64,000 nt of DNA from Gymnorhina tibicen (Eukaryota > Chordata > Aves > Passeriformes > Artamidae). Below, in pieces: positions 23,323 to 33,960 of this stretch. Position numbers and translations under genes: made by a program. Numbering within the stretch: position 1 is the first letter of the stretch; each line of letters opens with the position of its first letter. The notes beneath the pieces are model-generated. The model made no database searches. It saw only the letters and a program-made list of their open reading frames with translations, and had not been told where the DNA came from. The stretch covers positions 6,864,264-6,928,263 of the forward strand of contig VXAZ01018984.1 in NCBI GenBank assembly GCA_013399875.1. Reading direction: 5' to 3'.

Positions 23323-25886
23323 GTACGTCTCATGGTCTTTTCATTTATGAGTTTGGTGGGTTTTGGTGGGGCTGGCCTCATTTCTTCTGTAATGATTTGT
23401 CATAAAGTATTTTTGTAGAATTGTAAGTGCTAGCTATGAAGTTCAAAACGTACAAATTGTGTCCTCCCTCAGAAGTGTAGGAATTAAAGAAAAAGTCTAT
23501 GATTTTTTTGAGCTTGTTTTACAGTTTGCAAACACCCATCAGTGCTGTTTGTGGTTATGCTTTGCTGTAGTAGAAAATGAATTAAGAAAGCAAGTATTTA
23601 TTCCTAGCTGTCATTAACGGCTGAAGCTGTGATTTTTTTGAGACGTGGCTATTTTGCGCTTGAGCCACGGGGTTGCATAATTTGGGATGGAAACATCGCC
23701 AGAGAAACAAACCTTCTTGTAGTCTGATTATGGGAAATAATACAGTTTACTTTATATTTATCTGTGTTTAGAAATTTCTAGAGTCTTGCTTTCTTTATTC
23801 AACTGATGTTATAGAGTAACTCAGAGTGATATTTCATCAAAGTACAAGAGATCCTGTTTCTGCTTCCATCTGAAATAAGTGTCCAAATTCTCTTTTTGTC
23901 ACCTATGAAACTGAGGGAGTTAATCACCATCTAAGTCTCACATTGGGTCTTTGGTTTATGAAGAGTAATTTGGAAATACTAACAAGATCAAGTGGAAAGA
24001 CTGTGCCTGGAAATCCCAATCTATAGAGATGCAGATAAATAAGGCACCAGGCCCTTGAGTGAAGGACACCTGTCAGAACACATTTGTCTCTGACAGTTTA
24101 TTTTCTCAAGCCAACTTAACGACTGGTGCTTTATTGAATAATCCTGAGGCTGTATATGGTGGGCCAAAATTTGTGAGAGTTAACAAGACAGCATTTGTAG
24201 TGATTGTATTAGAAGATGAATGACGGTAAGTGTAAACTCATATAAATTCACACCCATCATTTTGCTTGGATATTTATCTAGGCATGTAGATTATAGGCAA
24301 TCAAAAGCAATCTTGCTTTTTGAATTATTAGTCACTGCAAGGCTTAGTTGGGTATCTTGTACATAAATGGCAATATAAAGTCAAATTAATCCACTGAATT
24401 AGCTTTCACCAGAGGGTACCTCTTTCCCTCAGAACCTTAGTCCGTTTGGGGAAAAAAATATTCCCATTTATGTATATTGCTGGTCCTGAACACAGTTTGT
24501 CTTCCTTGCCACATTGTTTCATCTGTGAATGAGCGCTTACTTCAGAATCTGCCATGCTAGAGTGTACTGCAGAACAGCAAGTGAGCAGCTTGGAGGGATG
24601 TTTAGAAATACCCAATGCATTTCAAACTCATGCATTGGCAATTGGACATTTAATCTGTATTTCAGGAAAGCAGCTAATGGGAGTTGGAATAATGATAGAG
24701 GGATTTTTGTAAATTGGATTCATGTTCACAGAAACACTAGAGCTAATACTGCACTATATAAAAGTTGATGATTAATTGTTATGGGTTTTTAGTGCTGTTC
24801 AAAATACTTTTTTTTTTTTTACTTGTGTGGTGAAGAATGTATTTCAAATTAGGAATTGGCCAAGCATACAAAGGAACCATTGAAAAAAAGATAAAATCCT
24901 GCTATATGAAATGAATCAAATACAGAAAAAGCTTACATGGCATTCAGTAAGATATGGTTATAAGTAGTTACACCTGTTGCATACAGACTGGTTTGAACAT
25001 TTGGTTTTCTAAAACAGTATTTAAACCTAGATGTGAATACAAAATATTTCTGTGCATTTTCTTTGGTAATAGATATTTTCTCTTCTGTACCTGGTCTCAT
25101 AGCTGATATCATTGTAGATAGCATTGTGAATGTGACATTGCTTAGTATACCTTTATGTAATGTTATATTACATGGATTTTTTTGGAAAGCCCTTAGAGAA
25201 AATGTCTCTTCTCTTGCAAAATGCAAAACAAGGTAAGATTTTCTGTATGTGTGACATTTATTATGCTATTATCTTTCCCCATCTCTAAATTTTCCCTAAC
25301 ATGTCAAAATGTATTTTTTCCTTCTCTTTTCTGATGTGTTATTGTTTTAATTGGACTGGGATTTTGCCTGCTGACAGCAGGCTGAGTTTGGAGGGTGGAG
25401 GTGCAAGGCTAAAGTAGCAATGCTGAACAGAAATGGAAACCAGTGTGCATCCCTGTCTTATGCAGAGATAACAAAGTTGTGACCTGGCCCTTCAAAAGCT
25501 GGACTTGCCTTTGGGCACAGGGTGAGGCAGGTTGGGTTTTGGCACCACTGGACAAGTGATAGTTTTTCTGGTAGATTTTAATGACAGCAATTTGGAAGTG
25601 TCCTGTGATGAGGGGAGAAAGAAAAGTATGGAGCAAAGAGTCCTTCTGGATTCTATGCAGAGCTCTGGACTGGGCTGTAGTGTGCTGAGCATGCCTGGGG
25701 GCTCAACAGTGAACTGGGGCCCAGGTGACACTTTTATCTAGGTAAGCACAGTCTGCTTTCTACAGAATATTTCTCATGTGATTCCCTTTCAGTGTAAGCA
25801 TTTCAAGCAAAGCAGTGTTCTGATTGAGAAAATGTTTGTAGAGAGCAATTCCCTGTAACGATTGCTGATCGCTTCTCTCTTTGTAG
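23323..25886 (+). other. CCSER1: CCSER1 intron 2 (2,564 bp)
   Basis: The donor is gtacgt at 23323. The acceptor is 'cgcttctctctttgtag', ending at 25886. Reading through the donor would add about 27 codons before a stop at 23403-23405. The intron has no recognisable transposon. Open frames at 24933-25236 and 25409-25741 show no domain and no splice support. A T run lies at about 24810. Confidence 0.92.
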
Positions 25887-26074
25887 TCGATGTTGCCAAT
25901 AGCCTCAGTCCATACCGGGAAGGCAGATTTGTTGAGAAACGACTGAGGTCCTCTTCAGAAGGTACTGCTGGGGGCAGCCGGCTGATCATAAAACCAAAGG
26001 ATGGAAATGCAGAAGAGCTTAACAGCCTACGGAAGCAGAGAGCAAGCTCATCTTCTTCCAAAATGAACAGCATG
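25887..26074 (+). CDS. CCSER1: CCSER1, second coding exon, residues 439-501
   Basis: The 188-nt exon completes the split Val codon (G from the previous exon plus TC) and encodes 63 residues. These begin VDVANSLSPYREGRFVEKRL and run through RSSSEGTAG, the KPKDGN block and LRKQRASSSSSKMNSM. This is the well-conserved CCSER1 segment that follows the large first coding exon in other vertebrates. The exon ends in phase 0 at AGCATG|gtgagt, so the next exon should begin with a complete codon. The content is basic, with serine clusters, consistent with the disordered N-terminal half. The remaining exons, including the acidic segment and the C-terminal coiled coil, are not in the window. Confidence 0.95.
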
Positions 26075-27601
26075 GTGAGTTTTATTCCCACGTGCGTAAG
26101 TTTTACGTTTTTCTGTGATTGTGTAACCATAGTGAGAAGCAGTGACTTCTCAACTAACAGTAATAAAGAGGGCAAGAGCTGTCTCAGGCTTCCAAAATGT
26201 GATCCAGGCTCAGCTTCAGATACTAAAAGTATTTTTTTGCAGGGTGTGGCACTGTGAAAAGGTTTTCATACTTTCTGGAAAGAGTTTCTTGTTGACATGT
26301 GTTGCTGATTTGCTCGTGCGATTAAAGCATGGAGCTTTTCGTGTTTCTCTGTTTTTGCAGGAAGTTTACATCCAAGTATCAGTGAATAACATGTGATTTT
26401 TCAAAGCCAGAAAGAATGTGATGATGTTTAAAAATGCTGTTTCACACAGGCGTACAGAGCATTACGCAGATGGAGTTCATGCCCTAAAATACTGGTTAAC
26501 CCTGGCTCAGGCCTGGGAACCTTTTTTGGGTTGTTAGACCCAAGCTGTTAGGCAGATCTGTGTGTTTATTTAAATACTAGGCTACACTGATGCTGTAGCA
26601 CTTCATTCTATTAAGCCCTGTATTAATGATGGAAGTGGCAAAGTGACAACCCAGGAACAACAGGAAGTAGGCAAATTGTGGATGGGATTTGGTGGTAATC
26701 TGATACCTTCTTTGTGTTTTGTATATGAAATCTGTGAGCTTTTTTTCCCCACTGCCATTAGCAAGATCATGCACTGATTGACATGATTTGCTTATGCTTA
26801 TTTATATTACAGTCACAGACCAAGGAGTTCTAAAACAAGATTAGAGAGCATGGCTCATGAGTGAAGGTAGAATTATTCTTGCTTTCCCCCCAATACATAT
26901 GGATATTATCTTCCTGTGTGAAGAAAATAGGAGCTTTCTTGAGTAAAAAGTGAGGTTTAGGAAGTAAATCAAACAAAACCAAACCTGAAAACAGCCCCTG
27001 CACCCTCCCCTCCCCACAAACAACCAGAAGACAGAAGAATAAACCGGAGTTTTCTGGAGGCAAAAAGAAATAAAAAACCTGAAGAAATTTAATGTTCGTA
27101 ATAATACATATTTGAACAGTAAAAAGGCCTCTTCAAAATACTTGTCACAATCCATTCATGTTTAACACCACAGGAGCAGATTGCTACCAGTGAATGATGC
27201 TAATGAAGAATAAATACTAGGTAAAAACCAGCATTATTACATGAAGTATTGTAAAAAACCTTGACCTAACTTTCTTGTGTGGCTAGAACAACATGAGTCA
27301 CATGGCTGTCTGTATTCATTTTGTTCAGTTCTGGAGGAAGATGAACCACAGACATTTAAGGGATGGCAAGTCGATGGGGGAGAGCAGAGGCCCCCATGGC
27401 AAGGGCAGCGTTGCTGTGCAGTTCTGCTCTGCGGCACTGAGTGAGTGGTTGTGGCTGTGGATGCCGGTTTTCTGGCATCACCCAGATGTTTTGTTAAACT
27501 GAAGAAACTCTGTACCTTTATCTTTGCCCCTGTTTCTGTTCTTTTTCTTGTTGGCAGGCAGTGTGAACTGCTTCTGCTGAGGGACTGGCAGTGAGGAGCC
27601 A

Positions 27602-27632
27602 GAAAATCTCACTGAAGGGGTGTGAGATTTTC
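27602..27632. repeat. 11-bp perfect hairpin with 9-nt loop
   Basis: gaaaatctcac (27602-27612) pairs exactly with gtgagattttc (27622-27632). It lies just upstream of a short poly-A tract (27647-27659). It is too short to be a typical pre-miRNA. Function unknown. Confidence 0.85.
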
Positions 27633-29254
27633 AAAGGAGACGGGAAGTAAAAAAAAAAATTAGCATTTGAGAAATTGTTCTCTGTCTGAAACAATTTGCT
27701 CAGCAGAGTATTCTTGCATAATTGTCAATTTTTGGTTTAAAGGTGACAGGTAAAAGCTCGGCTACACCGACCTCCTGAATACTGGGAATATGTATCAAAC
27801 CTACAAACAGGGCCACTGCTTCCCCTAAGAGTGGCCTTAACTAACTTGTGAGGTGCTGAAAGTAATTTATATTCTGGCTAAGAGCAGTGCTGTTTGTAAA
27901 TGAAATTTAGGGAAGGAAAAAGTCTTTCCAAATAACTCTGCAGATATGCCAATTTCATAGTATTGTAAATAATGATCTGAAACACACGCTTGAGATGAAT
28001 TGGATTGCCAATTACATGTTTACAAAACCGCTGTTCTTGCAGTGACCGATTTCTGCTACGAGAGGGCACTGTTTCACCAAAAATGGTTTTGGAGAGCGAT
28101 CACTGCAATTCAGGACATGTGTTTGAGCAGTTTAATGTTATTAGCCTGTGCAGTATAATGGACCCTTTCCAAATGAAAAGTGTTGATAGTGATGCAATTT
28201 AAAGAGATGGATATCTCTGTATAAACTCCGGTCGTTCTAATAGTGCTCCAACAATGAACTCATGAGTTAACAAATTTAAATCTTTAGACATAATATATAG
28301 ACTCATTAACTATGTCTCGGAAGATTGGTAGAAGTTATGCTTCACCTGCTGTTTCTACCAAGGTGGTTCTTCTTTTCCAATGTCTAAGAGAGACAAAAAG
28401 AAAGAAAAATGTGAAGCAGCATGGCAAAAGACCTGAATGGTCTGAAATATGCAGTCCTGCAAGACCAGTGAAAAAAATGTAAGCCTGGATAGTTGAAACA
28501 AAGAGAATTGGATTATTTAAAACCACATTTAAAAAAAAGAAAAAAAAAGATCAGACCACCAAATCACTCTAAGTAAGTTCTTTAAGAGGATTAGGAGACA
28601 GAACAGCAGGGAAAAAAGACTTGATGTGTAACAATACTTGGAACTAAGAGAAAGTGAGATGTGTGTGAGCAACAGAATTATCCATCACTTCTCTTAGCAG
28701 TGGCTAATATGGAAAGATGAGTGGCTTGAATATCACATTTATCAGTACAAAGATGAAATGTTAAAAAATTGCCTTTTTTATGTAAAGTTGCTGATAGAGA
28801 TTTTTAAATGCTAGCAAATTACAGTCCTTAAAACCAGATAGTCATGAAGGATGATATGAATGGAAGTAACTGTGCATTACTTCAAGTTAAAAAAAAAACA
28901 CTTGAGAGAATGTTTGGAGCCCCTAGACCACACTGCCCAGCTTCAAGACATGAGCTACACTGTGCTGTATGCATACATATGTTTTCACTCTGTCTAGAAA
29001 TACGACTGCATATGTGCAGTGGAACAGGACTGCCCACTTACATTTGCCTCTTGCAAACCTGCCTTTCTGCCTCTGCTATTATTTACAAGGATAATAGCTA
29101 TTTGTCTTTACAATTGCTCCCTTGCCCACACCTGTCTATCAGCATATGTACTGTTTAACTAAAAGACCCCTTATTTTTCAACTTCTTGTCTCAGTGGGTG
29201 AACATTATGTACTGCAGGACCGTGTTTCTCTGGGCACTCTTCATCAGTTTCTCT

Positions 29255-29593
29255 TCAGTTTCTCATACTTGAATCTTCTCTAAATGTTGCCTGTTTTTTG
29301 CTTCTTAAATTCAGCTTCAACTTTTCACCCTTGCAGGTATAAACTTTTGTGCTTGCCCTCAGTGCTGCATCATCAGCTTCCTTTGCCTGGAGCAAAGCAG
29401 CCTTGCCGACTTGTGCCAGCCCAATTAGAGCTGCACAACTTACTTTTCCGGGTTGTTGCTTTGACTGTGCCATTTCTTTCTTACCATCTTTCCCGTGGAT
29501 CCTATATATTAGATATAAAACCATTTGTTGCCAAGGACTTTTGAGGCCTAAGGACGTCCCAGCTTTTTTCCCCCTCAGCTTTAACAGTGACAC
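29255..29593 (-). other. Lysine/alanine-rich open frame of unknown origin
   Basis: A 112-codon open stretch on the minus strand begins at GTG, not ATG. The first internal ATG is codon 24. The product is basic, with RIHGKDGKKEMAQ near residue 32 and a Lys-rich end. Just upstream on the same strand (about 29740-29600), shorter frames continue in a similarly Lys-rich style with frame changes. This could be a decayed retrocopy of a basic protein, but I cannot name the parent, and no poly-A tail or duplicated target site is evident. Chance is the main alternative. Confidence 0.2.
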
Positions 29594-32225
29594 AAGTCTT
29601 CATTGCCCTATTGCCAAGCTGTCAAATAGTTGCATTTGTGTTTTCTCCCATGCTGCCCATCATGCACTACAGTAACTGCAGTTACCACAGAATTTGCTTC
29701 ATTTCCTTTCTCAATTTTTACTTTACTTTTTAGCCTTGCCTAAAGTTAATTTTTCGAGATGCATGCTGGTACTGGATTACTGAGGTTTTTACTGAGCTTT
29801 TTTTTTGCTTATCCATCCAGTGCTGATGCTTAGCCAAAATCCCCCTTTTCTCACACTTGTCCTGTGCTTGTTATGTGGGGATGCCCCAAGTACTGAACAT
29901 CTCAGTAAATGTACTTAAAACATAAATTAGGAGCAGTGTATGCAAATCCCAGTGTCAGAATACAGGGCAGTATTTCATGGACAGGAACTCAATTTTATAA
30001 TGGAAGTGGCTGAATACGTTAGTTAAGCATTAAATTAAAAAAATTAATAATTTACTAATTTAGTATAGAGGAGGCCATCTGGCATTTTGGGAATATAGAA
30101 TAAAGGTAAATGACTGACTCAGAAATATGATTGCAAAAGAGAGATTAACTGCAAATATTTGAGACTCCTAGTGTACCTCTGGAGGGAGCAGAAAGTCAAA
30201 ACAGAGGTCGCTAATGAAAGTGTGTTATGGCCAGAACATCTGTGATAATTATCTAATTAGCAGCTGGTGTCTAAATTGTGGCTGGTGTCCTGGATATTCT
30301 GTGTGTGTAACTGTACTTCGGTTTTGTTACCTAAGTGGTTTGGGGGGACTTAGCAGTTAATAGTCAGGTTTCTAGTGTACTTCAGAAATGGTACTTGCGA
30401 TGATGGAGCAATTATCCAAACCACTGTATTCAAATCTCTTCTTGTGTTTGATACTGTGCGTTATCAGGCCGTACCCAAATCTGCAGCACATGAAAATGTG
30501 CTCATTGCTTCTTACAGATGACTTTATTTTTAACGTTACCTTAGTACTCTTATTTATCAAGCACCAGTTTTAACCCAGTTGCTACATCATGATAGAAACA
30601 GCAGGATCCTGTGCCCCCACAGACTTCAGTGAATGTACAAGAATAAGGGCTAGAATGTTTTTTATGTTCCTCTTCTCTGTGCTGAGTAGTATGATACTTT
30701 GCTGGTGTATGATTAAGCACAGAGTATGAATCAAACTAGGTTGGCTGCTAGTCTAGAGAGAATTGAAGTGATTTTCATATTTACTTGAGGTTACTTTAAC
30801 ATTGACCTTCTGCAAGCTGAGATTTTTATGCAATGTGTGGCTAATATATGAGGTGGAAGCTGCTGTTGAAAATAACTGGAGTGGAATGAGTTTCAGGGGA
30901 TGACCAAACAGTAGATTTGAAAGTGGAATTTGAATGTGGCTGTTCTTGTGGCCCAAAAATGTGACCTGTAAAGGCTTGAGAAAACCTTACGGGGTACGCT
31001 CTGCTTCTGCAGACTGGAGACACATTAATTATTAATGCCTGAACATCCTGCCCTGGAAAGGCAGTGAATGAAAGGTTAGAGGGAGGATTTGAGTGCTCAG
31101 GGCTTCAGTTCAGGTTGAAAAAAACCCTCAAACAAAACAGCCTTTTTCAGATATGCCAAGACCATTACAAAAATATGAACTAGGTAAGCAAAATACGCAC
31201 ACTCCTTAATTATCTTCTGCACAACCTTCTTTAGAAGTAGCAATGTTATGTTTTCTCTGAATAGCTACAACGTGTTTTTAACTTGGTACATGGTGTATTA
31301 TCTTTGGTATCTGTGGTGTTCATAAAAGCTTTGTCGTAGTTAAAATAGATAAGCCTTTTTTTTCTGTTGCCAAATCATTGTATTTCTGTTTAATTCAAAT
31401 TCCTCTCTGCTATGCTGGGCTTCTCGAGGGAGAATATTTAGGAACATCAATTGTTACCGAACTGTTCAAGCAAACCCTGTAAGGCAGTGGTTCACCCTTC
31501 ATGAGAAGTGGACTTGACAGCATTCATTTATAACTAGATTTGTACTAATGTAACAAAATTTCCCCTTTTGCGATGAATTTGGTGTTTTGCTCCTTTGTGA
31601 AAAGAAACTGTGGAAGCCACTTAAAGCAAGAACTGTCAGGACTACTTTGATACTATAAGGCTGAACAGTGCTATCTAGATGGGAATAAACTGCTGACTAT
31701 AGGTACTTAGTAATTTGAGCCTTATATTCTTAATTTAGCGTGGAGCAAGTGCCTTTCACACAGTAATAGCATAAAAAAATGAAATGGCAGATAGGGATTT
31801 AAACATTTTGGCTGTGATTTTTAGGTCAAATCAACTAGAAGCTTTTTGGGTTACTACCCTGTGGGAAATTAATGTCTGTAGTGTAATGTGTGTTTCTTAA
31901 CAAACGAAGGGTTTGTGAAAATCAGATTGCAGTTGTTAAACACTTTTAATTAATTCTTGAGATCAAGTAACCAACAGAAATTAATTTAAATGTGACTTAA
32001 TGCTTATGCTGTAATGTTCTATGCACTTCTTTAAGGACGTAATCATAGCCCAGAAAAGGGTAAACTGTTAATCTAACATTGGAGTAATTATTTAAATTGA
32101 ATGGGCTTATGTTAATACAGGTAGAAGGTAGACCTATTAGCAATTTTAAATCCCAGAGTCATCATGGCAGCGGGTGGACGTGTTTGTTGTGTAGCAAAAA
32201 AAGAACAGAATTAGTTCTTTCCGTG

Positions 32226-32825
32226 CTTTTATGGGTTAACTGCAGTGGGTGAACTGCACCCCTCAGTCACTGGCTTACTCCCTCTGGAAAGATGAGGAGG
32301 AGAAGTGGAAGGGTAAAAGTGTGAAAACTTGCAGGCTGAGATGAGGACAGTTTTAACAGTTAAGGCAAAAGCTGCACACACAAGCAAAGCACACTAAGGA
32401 ATTAATTCAGTAGTTCCCGCAGGCGGACAGGTGTTCAGCCATCCATCCCCAGGAAAGCAGAGCTCCATCACACCTAATGGGTACTTTGGAGGATAAATTC
32501 CGTAACTGCGAACGTTCCCCCTTCCTTTGTCCTTTCCCAGCTTGAACTGCTGAACACATCGTATAGCTGGATCCCTTTGGTCAGGTGGGGTCAGCTGTAC
32601 TAACCGTGCCCCCTCCAAATTCTAGCTCACCCCCATCCTCTTCTCTGGCAGGGCAGTGTGAGGAGCAGAAAGGGTCCTGACACTGTGCAAACCCTGCTCA
32701 GCAATAGCTAAAGCATATCTTCCTGTGTTGATAACACTGGTTTGGTCAGAAATCCACAACACAGCACCATAAGAGCAAGCTGCTATGAAGAAATTTAATT
32801 CTGTCCCAGCCAAAACCAGTAGAAG
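32226..32825 (-). mobile_element. Solo LTR of an avian endogenous retrovirus
   Basis: About 600 bp match by eye an LTR family common in bird genomes. Diagnostic + strand words are 'atgggttaactgcagtgggt' near the left edge, 'aggtgttcagccatccatcc', 'aggaaagcagagctccatca', 'ccctttggtcaggtggggtc' and 'cccagccaaaaccagt' at the right edge. Family copies carry their promoter on the reverse strand, so this one is minus. The TATA box expected in the family is mutated here (the minus strand reads 'cagttcaagctggg' where 'tataaagctggg' is usual). No internal retroviral sequence adjoins it, so it is a recombination-derived solo LTR. Exact ends and target-site duplication are unclear. Minus-strand open frames at 32394-32618 and 32622-32906 are not genes. 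Confidence 0.82.
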
Positions 32826-33639
32826 CTGGGTATCTGATACTTTTTTCTGAAGATCCAGTATGGGAGTACTTGCTCTAAGTGTTGTCTGAACTAATTTACA
32901 GGACACTTAACTTCTAAAATTATAGGTAGGTGTCCCCTGTAATGCATTGTGCTTAGTCTTCTGTTTTAATATTTTTCTGAAAAACATAGCTATTTATTGA
33001 GACTCAAAACATAAGTGTAAAGCACACGCAGTTGATGGATTTTTCTAACAAAACACACTTTTGTGGAAGTTTTACTATATTTCCCAAATAGTTTTGTCAG
33101 TTCATGTAAAAGATTGCTTGTTCCAAAGCTGCTCATCATTTAGAGTTGATATTATTTTTTTGGATTTCTTTTTCCACATGAAGGAAAAGTTTTTTCTGCA
33201 CAAAAATATCTGGTAATATGTTAAAATACACTCTTATGATCAATATTGTTTAAATCGATGTATTTGTCAAGCAAAAGCAGCTTGGTTATTTCTCTATTTC
33301 ATTTTGACTTCTGCATTTGACTTTCCTGTTCATTACCATATTTTCCACAAGCACATGTTCTGAATACAGGTGAGTGCTGCAGCAAAATTGTTATGCAGTC
33401 TTCCTGAAGAAAACCACTCAGTCTGTTTGTGCTTGTGGGCTACTAAAATCTGTATGTCACCACCTATGGTGCCACTACCAAAGAAACAACTCATTTGTGG
33501 TGAAGATACTTACCTTCTGTCATGCTGTGGACCTGTGAGAGAGGTGACAGATTTACCAAGGATTAAAAAATCCTGTTAAAAATCAAATGTATGATCCCTA
33601 CCAGCTCTCACAGTAGGTTATTCAGTGGTAGGAGAGAAA

Positions 33640-33960
33640 CAGAGTAACTGATGCTGGAAGGCATCTCTGGGGATCATCTGGTCCAACACCTCTGCTCAAA
33701 TCAGCGTCAGGGATGGCATCCCTACACCCAGGGATGTGTGTAGTTGGGTTTAGAATATCTCTGAGGGTAGAGACTCCAGAGCCTCACTTGGCAGCCTTTC
33801 CAGATGTTTGTCCAGATTTATGGTTTAAAAAAGAACAAAGCTTTTTCTTGGGTTTCTTGTATTTCAGTTTGCACTTCTCTATTCCCTGGGCAGCACTAAG
33901 AGGAGTCTGGCTCTGTCTTTATTATGCTCGTGACCACCCTTGTATGTCAGATGCTCAAAG
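33640..33960 (-). mobile_element. CR1 LINE, 3' region
   Basis: The + strand reads the complement of a CR1 3' end: 'ggaaggcatctctggggatc', 'atctggtccaacacctctgc', 'gggtttagaatatctctgag', 'gtagagactccagagcctca', then 'tgtatttcagtttgcacttc' and 'agaggagtctggctctgtct'. The terminal short repeat is lost on the left side, and parts of the middle are decayed. It is inserted antisense to CCSER1 in intron 3. Confidence 0.88.

Noticed and set aside
30600..30650. Possible third fragment of an old palindromic repeat ('ggatcctgtgcccccacaga')
   Set aside because: Only about 40 bp resemble it and the symmetric half is missing.
32394..32906. Two minus-strand open frames inside the LTR
   Set aside because: They are translations of non-coding LTR sequence.
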